Shown: positions 17,388 to 26,831, counted from the stretch's first letter. The stretch is 53,948 bases of DNA from JBDTES01 sp039922435 (GCA_039922435.1 JBDTES010000026.1:1-53948); one strand, 5' to 3'. Numbers and translations: made by a program. The notes: a model not told the origin generated them from the sequence alone.

Positions 17388-17681
17388 CTAGTAAGAACGA
17401 CGAAATCCGCCACCGCCACCTGAGCGACGATCTTCTTGGGGGCGAGCTTCGTTAACCATGATTGAGCGGCCGCTGACTTCTTTGCCGTTCAAATCCTTGA
17501 TAGCGGTCTGAGCTGCTGCGTCGTCTTCCATCTCGACGAAGCCAAATCCTTTAGACTGGCCACTGTCACGGTCTTTGATTACGGCTACGCTCGTTACTTT
17601 ACCGATTTCGGCAAATAGAGCTTCTAGTTCTTGTTCGGTAACGCTATAGGCTAGGCCACCAACGTATAATTTCTTTGACAT
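17388..17681 (-). CDS. RRM-domain RNA-binding protein
   Basis: This 97-residue protein is a single RNA recognition motif with RNP2 LYVGGL (residues 5-10) and RNP1 KGFGFVEM (residues about 45-52), then a short Gly/Arg tail (RRSGGGGGFRRSY). Length and layout match the small bacterial RRM proteins of cyanobacteria and other phyla, which bind RNA and are often cold- or stress-regulated. It has its own promoter, a leader of about 55 nt and a downstream terminator, so it is a monocistronic gene. Confidence 0.95.
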   Translation of the reverse strand: MSKKLYVGGLAYSVTEQELEALFAEIGKVTSVAVIKDRDSGQSKGFGFVEMEDDAAAQTAIKDLNGKEVSGRSIMVNEARPQEDRRSGGGGGFRRSY

Positions 17682-17743
17682 TTTAATTTAGCTTTCTTGT
17701 TAATTGATATCGCCCGCGTTTAGTAATTTCTAACCGAGAGCTA

Positions 17744-17772
17744 TATAGATCGTGGAGAGCTAATTAAGTCAA
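17744..17772 (-). promoter_or_regulatory. Promoter of the RRM gene
   Basis: On the minus strand, the -35 TTGACT (17767-17772) and the -10 TCTATA (17744-17749) are separated by 17 bp. The predicted start leaves a leader of about 55 nt before the ATG at 17681, long enough for post-transcriptional control. Confidence 0.45.
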
Positions 17773-17898
17773 CGGAGAGGCTGTAATAACCACTTGCTTA
17801 TTTATACTATAGCACGAACACCTCTGTTTAGGCTAATTCGGTGACAATAAGCAATGCTTGTGGTGGATTAATCGTTCCGATGATAATGCTTTTGGTAT

Positions 17899-17904
17899 TA
17901 TAAT
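17899..17904 (+). promoter_or_regulatory. -10 element (TATAAT), leaderless type, GTG start
   Basis: The perfect TATAAT ends 7 nt before a GTG at 17912. This decides the start of the glucoamylase gene, because an upstream in-frame TTG at 17858 would lie ahead of the promoter. Confidence 0.55.
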
Positions 17905-17911
17905 TATAGTT

Positions 17912-20320
17912 GTGCAAGACAGTGATTCTGATAACAATCTAGCACCAGGTGCGCCTGGGGCTGATGCTCGTTGGTCGCCAGGACCAAAAGCCGGTGTCGG
18001 CACCGCACTAAACTGTGATAGTAACGTTTGGTTTACGATAGGTCACGGTATTCTGAATGAGATATATTATCCTCACGTTGATACGCCTAGTATCCGCGAT
18101 ATGGGGCTAATTATTACGGATGGTAACGACTATTTCTCCGAGGAAAAGGCAACCACTGACTCAAGAGTGGAGTGGATGGAGCCGGGTGTGCCGGCTTTTC
18201 GGGTATCAAATATCAGCCGAGACGGTTACTACAAAATTGAGAAGCAGGTTATCAGTGACCCCAAGCGTAATACAGTTTTACAGCACACAGTTTTCTCGGC
18301 TCTGAAAAGCCAGCCGAATGATTACCGCGTATATGTGTTGTTAGCACCACACCTTGGTGATATGGGAGGTGGCAACACGGCCTGGATAGCGGACTTCCAG
18401 GGCACTCCGATGCTACTGGCCGAAAGAGATGGTTGTGTCTTGGCTCTAGCATGCTCGACGCCTTTCATTAAGAGGTCGGTTGGGTTTGTTGGTGTATCAG
18501 ATGGTTGGCAAGATCTGCAGGCTCATAAGCAGATGACTTGGCAATATCAAAAGGCCGAAAATGGTAATACTGCGCTAACTGCCGAGATTGATCTCAGCGG
18601 TCCTTCGAACGAGTTTGTTTTGTCGCTCGGTTTTGGAACGACTGCCGATGAGGCTACTGCTAATGCACTGGCTAGCCTAGCTGAGAATTTTGATGATGTC
18701 AAGAAGAGTTATATCGATGAGTGGCAGGCTTGGCACAAGACCATATCTCAGCATTCTAAGGCGCAGTTAGCTAAGAGAGATCTTACTAAGATTAGCCTGT
18801 CGGTTCTTCGTTCACACCAATCGAAGGGCGCTACTATTGGTATCGTTGCCGGGTTAGCTAGTCCTTGGGGTTATGTCCAAGGTGATAGTGGTAAGATTGG
18901 CTATCATGCTGTTTGGACACGTGACATGGTTGAATCGACTGGTGGTTTGTTGGCAGCCGGAGATCATCAACAAGTTCGAGAAATGTTGAATTTTCTAGAG
19001 GTTACTCAACGACCTGATGGGCACTGGCCGCAGAATATGTGGGTTGATGGTACTGCCTATTGGGATGGAATCCAAATGGATGAAACCGCCTTACCAATTA
19101 TGCTAGTTAATCTGGCCTACCGCGAGCAGGCAATTACCGATGATGATATTACTCATTTCTGGCCGATGATTGAGAGGGCTGCTAGTTACTTACTGAAAAA
19201 CGGGCCGGTCACCCAGCAAGATAGATGGGAAGAAGATCCAGGCTATACGCCGTTTACGGTTGCGGCTGAGATAGCGGCATTACTAGCGGCGGCCGATTTT
19301 GCTGATATGCAAGACCAGCCATTTCGGGCCAATTATTTGCGAGAGGTGGCCGACGTTTGGCATGATTCAATAGATGATTGGATGTACGCGGCCGGGACCG
19401 AATGGTGCAAGCAATTTGGGGTTGATGGTTATTACGAGCGGATTGCACCGATTAACACCGAGCAGGTCACTCGCACTCAGAACTGTGTACATGTTCAGAA
19501 CGTACCAGAGGCTAGTGCTGATATGAGGGCGGCTCACCTGATAAGTCTTGATGCCCTAGCTCTTGTGCGGTTTGGTCTGCGGGCAGCCGATGACCCACGT
19601 ATTGTCAGTACCGTCAAGATTATCGACGCCTTGCTCAAGATTGACACGCCGTCTGGCACAACTTGGCATCGTTACAATAATGATGGTTATGGTGAGCAGG
19701 CTGATGGTTCGGCCTTTGATGGCACTGGTATTGGTCGGGGCTGGCCGTTATTAACGGGTGAGCGGGCTCATTATGAATTATCTCTAGGTCGTAAGGATGA
19801 AGCTAATCGTCTCCAAACGTCTATGGAGCAGTTTGCAGGTGATAGTGGATTATTGCCAGAGCAAGTCTGGGATAGTGCCGACATACCCGAACATGAGCTT
19901 AGTCTTGGGCGTCCATCAGGATCGGCTATGCCACTGGCTTGGGCCCATGCTGAATATTTGAAGCTAAGGCGGTCGCTGCGTGATGGACGGATTTTTGATT
20001 TGCCACCCCAGACTGTTCAACGCTACTTAGTAGATGAAACAGTTTCGCCGCGGAAGGCTTGGCGGTTTAATCACAAGATACGGCACATTCCAGTAGGTAA
20101 GAGTCTGCGGATAGAAGTACTAGCCTCAGCGACTGTCCATTGGACTAACGATAACTGGCAGACCGTTCATGACACCAAGACCATCGATACAACTTTAGGG
20201 ATGCATATTTTAGATATTCCGAGTAACGAACTAAAAGCTGATGGACAGTTAAAATTCACCTTTTATTGGCACCATGCCGATAGCTGGGAAGGCCAAGATT
20301 TTATTATAGCTATAATATAG
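17912..20320 (+). CDS. Glycoside hydrolase family 15 (glucoamylase/glucodextranase-like)
   Basis: This 802-residue protein has no signal peptide, so it is cytoplasmic. The N-terminal ~270 residues are the beta-sandwich domain of bacterial GH15 (WSPGPKAGVGTALN, then FTIGHGILNEIYYP). The (alpha/alpha)6 catalytic domain follows, with VWTRDMVES, the general acid region QMDETALPI (E391) and the general base region TGERAHYEL (E617), plus a conserved LGRPSGSAMPLAWAHAEY segment. A C-terminal beta domain of about 120 residues ends the protein. The expected reaction is release of glucose from the non-reducing end of alpha-glucans such as glycogen or of trehalose-like sugars. It probably serves intracellular glucan turnover. 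Confidence 0.92.
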   Translation: MQDSDSDNNLAPGAPGADARWSPGPKAGVGTALNCDSNVWFTIGHGILNEIYYPHVDTPSIRDMGLIITDGNDYFSEEKATTDSRVEWMEPGVPAFRVSNISRDGYYKIEKQVISDPKRNTVLQHTVFSALKSQPNDYRVYVLLAPHLGDMGGGNTAWIADFQGTPMLLAERDGCVLALACSTPFIKRSVGFVGVSDGWQDLQAHKQMTWQYQKAENGNTALTAEIDLSGPSNEFVLSLGFGTTADEATANALASLAENFDDVKKSYIDEWQAWHKTISQHSKAQLAKRDLTKISLSVLRSHQSKGATIGIVAGLASPWGYVQGDSGKIGYHAVWTRDMVESTGGLLAAGDHQQVREMLNFLEVTQRPDGHWPQNMWVDGTAYWDGIQMDETALPIMLVNLAYREQAITDDDITHFWPMIERAASYLLKNGPVTQQDRWEEDPGYTPFTVAAEIAALLAAADFADMQDQPFRANYLREVADVWHDSIDDWMYAAGTEWCKQFGVDGYYERIAPINTEQVTRTQNCVHVQNVPEASADMRAAHLISLDALALVRFGLRAADDPRIVSTVKIIDALLKIDTPSGTTWHRYNNDGYGEQADGSAFDGTGIGRGWPLLTGERAHYELSLGRKDEANRLQTSMEQFAGDSGLLPEQVWDSADIPEHELSLGRPSGSAMPLAWAHAEYLKLRRSLRDGRIFDLPPQTVQRYLVDETVSPRKAWRFNHKIRHIPVGKSLRIEVLASATVHWTNDNWQTVHDTKTIDTTLGMHILDIPSNELKADGQLKFTFYWHHADSWEGQDFIIAII

Positions 20321-20397
20321 ATTATAAGTGTCGGGTTATTGAGTTCTTACGTTTCTTTCGCCACTGTCTTAGACTGTTATGTTTATATATTTCATAC

Positions 20398-20907
20398 TTA
20401 GGTAGGTGTTTTGGTTTTGTCCTGCCAACGACGTTTAAGTTCTAGGCCGATAATTGCGAAAAAGTAGAAAACTACGTCCGCTGCCAGCTTGCCGACTATA
20501 AAGCCTAAACCGTAGGGGTGGATATATTGGGGGACTATGAACATGGCAGCCGGACGAATAAATATATTATCAATGGCCTCAGCTGGAGCGAATTCTATAA
20601 ATAAATTAGTGCCACTTCGGCTAATAATGGCACTAATTCGTTTGCGCAGCGGCAGACTAGATGTTGCTAATTTTTGCTGCCAGATTTCCGAAGTTATAAA
20701 GTACCCATAAAAGCCGATACCTTCGCCGATAAAGCCAGCCGCTGCCGCTGCTAGGTAAGAGTGATAGAGGACGTAAGATACCCAGGCAAAGCCGAGGGCT
20801 ACTAATGTGCCAAGTATTTCAGCAAAGATGTAGCGCTTGAACCAACCTTTGTATTTGGCTGTACGCCTAAGTCGTCTAACTTGTAATAACTCTTTATTCT
20901 TAGTCAT
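20398..20907 (-). CDS. Hypothetical membrane protein
   Basis: This 169-residue protein has a basic N-terminus (KNKELLQVRRLRRTAKYKGW) and about three to four hydrophobic segments, the clearest being residues 28-60 and 115-155. It starts 2 bp after the stop of the MprF-like gene on the same strand, so the pair is an operon, and a partnership in the membrane is likely. I do not recognise the family. Confidence 0.75.
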   Translation of the reverse strand: MTKNKELLQVRRLRRTAKYKGWFKRYIFAEILGTLVALGFAWVSYVLYHSYLAAAAAGFIGEGIGFYGYFITSEIWQQKLATSSLPLRKRISAIISRSGTNLFIEFAPAEAIDNIFIRPAAMFIVPQYIHPYGLGFIVGKLAADVVFYFFAIIGLELKRRWQDKTKTPT

Positions 20908-20909
20908 AT

Positions 20910-23090
20910 TTATTGGACTCTCATGACTTCTTCTAGCCTAGATATTAGCATGGTTAAATCTATCAAGTCACCGTCATAGGCTAGGTATTGGGGTTGCCAA
21001 TCAGGCTTAAATTTATCCTTGAACTGCTCTAGGCCACCGGCCGAAAAGCGGCTAGCTGACAAACGGCGGGCTAGTGAAGCAGTCTTTGTATCGATCTTGG
21101 CAAGTGGCACGAAGCCTAAGTCGAAGCTATCGAATCTACTATCTTTAGCCAGTGATTCGATGAATCTTGCTATTAAAACTGGCATTACTCCTTTGATGTC
21201 CGGTTGGAACCGGATCAGATCGGTTGTGGCTTGCCTAGAATCATTATAACTTGGTAATTGATTAGCGAAAGCTACTAGGCCACCAGAACTATCTCTTAGA
21301 AGATGTAAGAGGCCATTCTGTAGATAATTGGTACTGTAGTAGCCGAGCGCAAAACCTTGCTCTTTATGGCCGGCACGTTGCAACCAATCATCCGATAGTT
21401 TCGATGTTTCTTTTAGTAGAGAAGTGTCGTGTGGTGGGTAGCTTATTTGGTACGAGATACCAGTTCTGGCGGCTCGATTTAGTTGCCAGCGCCACCACTT
21501 ATCGGAGATTGTCGATTCGGTGAAAGATTTTACCGGTATGGTTGCGCTGGAGCCAATTGCAATAGTTTTTAGACCAGAGTTAGTGTATAGATCCCGTGAG
21601 CCGTCACTAATTAGGATGAAGCAAACTAACCAACCATGGGCCCGGCTAGTCTCTATAAATTTATCTAATAGTTTCGATCGATTAACCGGATCACAGATCG
21701 GGTCAGCCAGGGCAAAAACTGTGTTACTGGCTTTTTTGTACGCAATAAAACCGTCTATCTCCGGGATCGTGAAATATAATTTGTCTTTGGGCCAAAGTTT
21801 GAAAAAGTCTTCACTAGAGTTTGAGTAGCGCTTGAGTAGTTCTTCGATGTTAGTCTCGTCCAAAAGCCTATGACTGTCGGAGCTTCCGGCCGGCCGAAAA
21901 ATTGTCCAAATAGTTAGAGCTAGAACGGTCACTGCGAGGCTGGTACTGACGTAACGTAAGTGCGACAATCGATCTTGGAATCGATCTTCCTGGCTTTCAG
22001 CGCGGTCTAGAGAAGCCTTAGAATTAATGACGAGGTGTTTAGCGGGGTGATTGAATAGCTGTTTATGACCAGTTAGGCTAGCCGTCGATAGCAGTAATAA
22101 AATTGCAGCAGCTATGCCGATGAATACTATGAACAGGTTTTTGAGGCGCAGTACTATCGGTGGTATGCCGGTGTTTCGCCTAAATTCTGACCAGTTTAAA
22201 ATTAGTGCTGCTAGTACAAATTCAGAGAATACCAGCGGATATAAGTGAGGGGTAATTATGGCATATTTGATTACCTGGCTGACTAGGGCTACTACTATTA
22301 TTATGGCTGCCCGGCGCTGTCCTTGGTAAACTTGCCTAGCAAAATAGAGCATTGTGACACCCACGATAACACCATGTTGATCTAACCAGACCGGCAGTTG
22401 GTGGTACGGCTTGACGTGCAAAGCCAGGGCTAACATCAGTAGCCCACCAATAAATATTAGTAGTGCAATGATTTTTCGTATATACGGGCTATGAACTAGC
22501 TGAGGCGACCGAGGCATAAATCCGTGTAATACATAAGCTAGCCAGATTACTCCTAACGGCTGGTATATATATTGGATAAACGTAGCCCCTTGGTGGCCCA
22601 GCAGTGTAGATATTAGTATGAGGCCAGCCACTGCTTGAATAGCTAGAAATAATCGACTGAAGACTCGTTTATTGACTAAGGCGTCAATAATGGTTGCCAC
22701 TAATAATGTGGTGACGCTTATTGTTGACTCGATATCGTGGACTCGTTGACTTATTTGCTGCCAAGCGCTGCATTGATTATGGCAACCAATAACGAATGTG
22801 GCGTCCACGATTGATAGTATGGCCACTAATAGAAATAGAACAGCCAGCCAACGCTGCTTCTGGATGAGCTTTGTCCGCCAAACGGTTGCCACGATAATCA
22901 GGCCACCGAGTATATCCCCCAGCCGAAATAACCAGGCTAGTGGCTGTCCAGTTCCTTCGTAAACACTTATAAGTCGTAGATTACCTAGGTCGACGTGGTG
23001 GATAATTGGAGCATAGAGCCAGAGTGTAGATACTACTAATAGTGATGGTAACCACAACGAATCGAAAATTTTCAGCAAAGTACGTTTCAT
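20910..23090 (-). CDS. MprF/LysX-like membrane protein with C-terminal DUF2156 domain
   Basis: This 726-residue protein has about ten to twelve membrane helices in the first ~390 residues, with a DUF998-like look in the N-terminal half (helices separated by short loops and a QRVHDIES stretch). The soluble C-terminal ~300 residues are a GNAT-fold DUF2156 domain: LLKRYSNSSEDFFKLWPKDK, AYKKASNTVFALADPICDP, SDKWWRWQLNRA and FDLGFVPLA are its typical blocks. In MprF and LysX this domain transfers an amino acid from aminoacyl-tRNA to a lipid and protects against cationic peptides. The usual MprF flippase helices are not certain here, so the lipid product is inferred. Confidence 0.8.
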   Translation of the reverse strand: MKRTLLKIFDSLWLPSLLVVSTLWLYAPIIHHVDLGNLRLISVYEGTGQPLAWLFRLGDILGGLIIVATVWRTKLIQKQRWLAVLFLLVAILSIVDATFVIGCHNQCSAWQQISQRVHDIESTISVTTLLVATIIDALVNKRVFSRLFLAIQAVAGLILISTLLGHQGATFIQYIYQPLGVIWLAYVLHGFMPRSPQLVHSPYIRKIIALLIFIGGLLMLALALHVKPYHQLPVWLDQHGVIVGVTMLYFARQVYQGQRRAAIIIVVALVSQVIKYAIITPHLYPLVFSEFVLAALILNWSEFRRNTGIPPIVLRLKNLFIVFIGIAAAILLLLSTASLTGHKQLFNHPAKHLVINSKASLDRAESQEDRFQDRLSHLRYVSTSLAVTVLALTIWTIFRPAGSSDSHRLLDETNIEELLKRYSNSSEDFFKLWPKDKLYFTIPEIDGFIAYKKASNTVFALADPICDPVNRSKLLDKFIETSRAHGWLVCFILISDGSRDLYTNSGLKTIAIGSSATIPVKSFTESTISDKWWRWQLNRAARTGISYQISYPPHDTSLLKETSKLSDDWLQRAGHKEQGFALGYYSTNYLQNGLLHLLRDSSGGLVAFANQLPSYNDSRQATTDLIRFQPDIKGVMPVLIARFIESLAKDSRFDSFDLGFVPLAKIDTKTASLARRLSASRFSAGGLEQFKDKFKPDWQPQYLAYDGDLIDLTMLISRLEEVMRVQ

Positions 23091-23182
23091 TTGTCTTTAG
23101 TGTTGGTCCTTGAGAAGATTACGAAATTGAATCGGGCTTAGTTGAAAAGAATACTCGAGTAACCAGTCTTGAGATAACAAAT

Positions 23183-23599
23183 TTATTCTATTACTGGTGT
23201 TGTTGAGCTTGAGTCTGGGCGTAAAATCCCGTTTACAATCCGATCGATGGCGTCATCGGTCATATTGGCTTTGACAGAATACCCAGTTATACCTAACTCG
23301 CGTAGGCCAGAAGGTGCTTCAGACTCATTGAGATTAGAGATGATATGAACTGGTATATCGTGCCCCCATTGGCTAGATCGAATTGTACGTAGAACTTGAT
23401 CACCGGGGATATCGGGGATCATTAAGTCGAGTAGTACTAGGTCGGGTAGCTCTTTTTGGATAAAATAGAGAGCTGTTATGCCGTTATAGCCAATAAAGCA
23501 GGTATATCCGAGTATTTCTAGACGAGTTTTATAGATTTCGGACAAAGCTGCATTATCCTCGACGATAACAATTTTCTGGGAGGGTTCCGACGGATTCAT
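23183..23599 (-). CDS. Single-domain response regulator (orphan)
   Basis: This 138-residue receiver domain has VIVEDN (acidic pocket), D58 in VLLDLMIPDIPGD, a Ser at the switch position (IISNLN) and K110 in GYSVKAN. There is no output domain. No kinase gene is adjacent. It has the same overall form as the regulator at 4312-4707 and could be served by the kinase there or by one outside the window. An AT-rich TTATAA-type element lies immediately before the start codon. Confidence 0.9.
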   Translation of the reverse strand: MNPSEPSQKIVIVEDNAALSEIYKTRLEILGYTCFIGYNGITALYFIQKELPDLVLLDLMIPDIPGDQVLRTIRSSQWGHDIPVHIISNLNESEAPSGLRELGITGYSVKANMTDDAIDRIVNGILRPDSSSTTPVIE

Positions 23600-23715
23600 T
23601 GTGATTATAACTTTAGCCTAAGCCAGCTATCTTTACCATAGTTTTTTTGGATATTTAGTATTTTTACAGAGACGACCTCTCTGTAGTGAATCAATTAAAT
23701 TTATTTTTGATACTT

Positions 23716-23744
23716 TTGGCGAGACTCGGCGGACGTGGTACACT
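23716..23744 (+). promoter_or_regulatory. Promoter of the metK leader
   Basis: The -35 TTGGCG (23716-23721) and the -10 TACACT (23739-23744) are separated by 17 bp. Transcription would start near 23751, about 20 nt before the first helix of the riboswitch. Confidence 0.55.
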
Positions 23745-23770
23745 TTAAAAGCTTTAACAATTTAAATATA

Positions 23771-23922
23771 AAGAGGCAGGGAGAGATCTAGCTCGTTGAA
23801 CTGCCAGCAACCTAACTTTTAAGCGAAGCTAAGGTGCTCCATCTAGTCCCGAGGTCTCGGGAAAGATATTTTGATAGTCTCTTCAAATATCCTTTCTGAG
23901 CCTAAACCGGGGGAAGGATATT
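23771..23922 (+). promoter_or_regulatory. SAM riboswitch (SAM-I/IV clan) with RBS-sequestering platform
   Basis: The region between the promoter and metK carries the SAM-I clan core: AGGGAGA near 23778, GCCAGCAACC at 23803, GGTGCT at 23833 and a following perfect 5-bp hairpin CCCGA-GGTC-TCGGG (23848-23861). P1 is AAGAG (23771-23775) with CTCTT (23879-23883). Two further helices compete. An anti-P1 helix pairs 23861-23874 with 23883-23896 (about 13 bp with two bulges). A sequestor pairs AATATCCTT (23886-23894) with AAGGATATT (23914-23922), which holds the metK Shine-Dalgarno sequence. SAM binding should stabilise P1, free the left sequestor arm and close the ribosome-binding site. Confidence 0.85.
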
Positions 23923-23925
23923 CTT

Positions 23926-25050
23926 GTGTCAGATAGAACAACTAATACAACTCTTTTTACTAGCGAGTCTGTTTGTGCTGGGCACCCTGACAAGATTTGT
24001 GATGCTATTAGCGATGCCATTGTTGATGCGGCGCTAGCTCAGGATTCGCATTCGCGGACCGGTATAGAAACGGTGGCCGGAGCTAATCGAATTGCCCTGT
24101 TTGGCGAAATTAAGACAACCGCTAAGCTTAACTTTGAGGAAATCGTTCGAGCCAAAGTGGCTGAACTGGGTTATACCGAGCCAGCTTGGGGTTTTAGTAC
24201 CGAATCAGAGTTTAGTAATGACGTACATTTGCAGTCACCTGAGATAGCTCAGGGCGTTGATTTGGACGGTGCTGGCGACCAAGGTATGATGTTTGGCTAC
24301 GCCTGCGATGAAACACCGGAGCTTATGCCGCTACCAATTACCATAGCTCACGCTCTGACTCGTCGGATCGACGAGGCTCGTCAAAAAGGTGAATTAAAGT
24401 GGCTCCGACCAGATGGCAAAACCCAAGTAACAGTTCGCTACGAAGCCGGTAAGCCAGTGGCCATCGAGAAGTTAGTGGCGGCCGTGGCTCATAGTGAGGC
24501 TGTAACGGCTGAACAGGTCCGAGCCGATGTTATCAAACATATTTTTACGCCAGTTCTAGCCAAGTATAAGTTAGCTTTACCAGCCGACTCGGACATAGTT
24601 GTGAACGGCACTGGTCTTTGGTATATCCCAGGGCCGGAGAGTGATGCCGGATTGACAGGACGCAAGATTGTAGTCGACACCTACGGTGGTTACGCTAGGG
24701 TCGGTGGTGGTGCCTTTAGTGGTAAGGATCCGTCTAAAGTTGATCGTTCTGGTGCCTACGCGGCCCGCTTTATTGCTAAAAATATTGTGGCCGCTGGTCT
24801 GGCAACTAAGTGTGAAGTTGGGCTAGCTTACGTAATTGGTCAGGCTCGCCCACTTATGCAGACCATTGATACATTTGGCACTGCCACAGTCAATGAAGAT
24901 GAGCTGTATGCCTTCAAAGATAAGCTAATCGATACCAGTGTCAAGGGGATAATTGAGCGGCTAGATTTGGCTCGGCCAATCTACTCTCAGACCAGTGCTT
25001 ACGGCCATTTTGGCAAAGCCGATCTGCCGTGGGAACAAATCATCAAATAG
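23926..25050 (+). CDS. metK: S-adenosylmethionine synthetase
   Basis: This 374-residue enzyme makes SAM from methionine and ATP. All signatures are present: GHPDKICD (residues 19-26), GAGDQGMMFGYA (115-126) and the phosphate loop GGGAFSGKDP (260-269). The length is typical. The start is a GTG at 23926, preceded by the Shine-Dalgarno GGGGGAAGGA that the riboswitch can mask. The gene is monocistronic: the next gene is convergent on the other strand. Confidence 0.98.
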   Translation: MSDRTTNTTLFTSESVCAGHPDKICDAISDAIVDAALAQDSHSRTGIETVAGANRIALFGEIKTTAKLNFEEIVRAKVAELGYTEPAWGFSTESEFSNDVHLQSPEIAQGVDLDGAGDQGMMFGYACDETPELMPLPITIAHALTRRIDEARQKGELKWLRPDGKTQVTVRYEAGKPVAIEKLVAAVAHSEAVTAEQVRADVIKHIFTPVLAKYKLALPADSDIVVNGTGLWYIPGPESDAGLTGRKIVVDTYGGYARVGGGAFSGKDPSKVDRSGAYAARFIAKNIVAAGLATKCEVGLAYVIGQARPLMQTIDTFGTATVNEDELYAFKDKLIDTSVKGIIERLDLARPIYSQTSAYGHFGKADLPWEQIIK

Positions 25051-25116
25051 TTTTGACGTATTTTCGCACGTATATACTTTAACAAGGGTGAAGATTAAGA
25101 TTTTTGAAGTAGTTTA

Positions 25117-25923
25117 CTACTCAATGTCGCGGCGACGGAAGGCTATAAGAGCGATAATGGTTGATCCAATATAAAGGACTGCAATATATATAATTAGGCC
25201 GCGCGAGACGTGGCCAGTTAAGATTTTGCCTGGATTATAGTAATGATATGGAAACAATTTAGCCACCCAGGCCAGGCCATGGACCATACCAGATAGTGAG
25301 CTTAGAATATAGCCACCTAAAGAAAACAAGATTGCGACAGCTGCGGCTGCTCCTCGCGTGCGGGACCCGGCAGCATAGAGCATGAAGGCCAGGGCCCCAA
25401 ATGCTCCCGAGAATAACACCATAATGAGAGTTGTCAGGATAATATAGGCAGTTGATACGCCGATATTTATTGCTATCCCAAATGCGATCGTAGCCGTAGC
25501 CGCTACCGCTCCGAGGATAGCTACAATGGCAGTACTCGACAGGGCTTTGGCGATTAGCAACTGGCTGCGGCTAATTGGGCGGGATAATAATAGTTCCATT
25601 GTGTGGCCGGTCTCTTCTTTACCAATTAGCTTACTAGCTGTGGTTACGCTAAGAATTATGAATAAAATAGGTAGTGTGATGAAATATAGCTGTGAATTCA
25701 GGTAACCGACCGGCGAGAACATGTCGGACGTACCGACGAAGCCACTAATATTGGAGGAAAGGCTACTAAGAGCTTTGTTTAATTGATCGGCTTGGCCTTT
25801 TAGTGATCCGTAGGCTAGAACTGTTAGAGCGATTAAAGCAATGATTCCGACACTCCACCACAGTAGATAGGCTTTGCGCTGACGAAGCTCAACTTTTACG
25901 ATAGTCGATATTGGGCTATTCAT
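25117..25923 (-). CDS. ABC transporter permease (ABC-2 type)
   Basis: This 268-residue protein has six predicted membrane helices. The first follows residue 20, and a helix pair flanks the motif GKEETGHTMELLLSRPISRS, which is characteristic of ABC-2 exporters near the second helix. It overlaps the upstream ATPase gene by 8 bp, so the two form one two-gene exporter operon. The substrate is unknown; this class includes drug and bacteriocin exporters. Confidence 0.88.
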   Translation of the reverse strand: MNSPISTIVKVELRQRKAYLLWWSVGIIALIALTVLAYGSLKGQADQLNKALSSLSSNISGFVGTSDMFSPVGYLNSQLYFITLPILFIILSVTTASKLIGKEETGHTMELLLSRPISRSQLLIAKALSSTAIVAILGAVAATATIAFGIAINIGVSTAYIILTTLIMVLFSGAFGALAFMLYAAGSRTRGAAAAVAILFSLGGYILSSLSGMVHGLAWVAKLFPYHYYNPGKILTGHVSRGLIIYIAVLYIGSTIIALIAFRRRDIE

Positions 25924-26824
25924 GACTAGCCTCTCCGTAGAAACGCATAAATTCTTGCTCGAGATTGATTTCTTGCTGCTCTAACCGGGTGACATGGTGC
26001 TTGGCCAGAAGACTGAATAGTGGTGTTAGCTCACCCTCTAGTGAAATAGTGAGATGATGTTCGTCGTGAGCATTTACCTTGGCGTGGGGCAGGCGTTTTA
26101 GTATATCTAATGGAGCGGCGTCAGCAAAGGTAAGCGTAAAGGTGTGTGAGGCTTTGGTTTCTAGGTTAGCCAAGGTTTGTTCGGTAACCAATTTGCCATC
26201 TTTTAGGAGCCCTATTCGGTCGCACATCCGTTGAACTTCTGAGAAGTTATGACTGGAAGCAAACACGCTGGCACCGCGCTGCTTTGACTCTCTAATTAGG
26301 CGAAAGAACTCTTCCTGCATGAGTGGATCGAGCCCGGAAGTTGGTTCATCCAGTATCAAAACATCTGGTTCGTGCATAAAGGCCTGAATCAGGCCGAATT
26401 TCTGGCGGTTTCCTTTACTTAGCTCTCCGAGTGGTTTAGTAGTATCAGCCTTAAATCGGTCGATTAGCTCGTCTTTGTAGCCTTTAGTCTTGAGCGATTG
26501 CAGCTGACTCATATAGTCAAGTAGTTCTTTACCAGTCATTTTGTCGTATAGTGCAACTTCACCAGCCAGATATCCGACACGTTCTTTGACTTTGACCGAA
26601 TCTTTAACTATGTCGAGACCACAAATAGTCGCCGAGCCACCAGTCGGTTGGATAAAGTTAAGCAGAGTTCGAATAGCGGTACTTTTGCCGGCCCCATTGG
26701 CGCCCAGAAAGCCGTAAACTTCGCCCGGCATAACTTGCAATGAGACTCGGTCGAGAGCTGGAGATTTGCTGCCGCGGTAGCGTTTAGTCAACAGATTGAG
26801 AGCTATATGAGCAGTAGCGGGCAT
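25916..26824 (-). CDS. ABC transporter ATP-binding protein
   Basis: This 302-residue ATPase has Walker A GANGAGKST (near residue 42), an LSKGNRQKFGL signature (near 135), Walker B VLILDEPTSGLD (near 155) and the switch His in ASSHNFSE. The C-terminal ~85 residues are the DUF4162-like extension of exporter ATPases. It is the first gene of the exporter operon and reads from a leaderless promoter only 30 bp from the divergent DUF488 gene. Confidence 0.95.
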   Translation of the reverse strand: MPATAHIALNLLTKRYRGSKSPALDRVSLQVMPGEVYGFLGANGAGKSTAIRTLLNFIQPTGGSATICGLDIVKDSVKVKERVGYLAGEVALYDKMTGKELLDYMSQLQSLKTKGYKDELIDRFKADTTKPLGELSKGNRQKFGLIQAFMHEPDVLILDEPTSGLDPLMQEEFFRLIRESKQRGASVFASSHNFSEVQRMCDRIGLLKDGKLVTEQTLANLETKASHTFTLTFADAAPLDILKRLPHAKVNAHDEHHLTISLEGELTPLFSLLAKHHVTRLEQQEINLEQEFMRFYGEASHE

Positions 26825-26831
26825 GGCTAAG

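Noticed and set aside
25108..25121. AGTAGT/ACTACT hairpin between metK and the ABC permease as a terminator
   Set aside because: The T-run lies upstream of the stem on the plus strand and there is no T-run after it on either strand, and the loop is only 2 nt.
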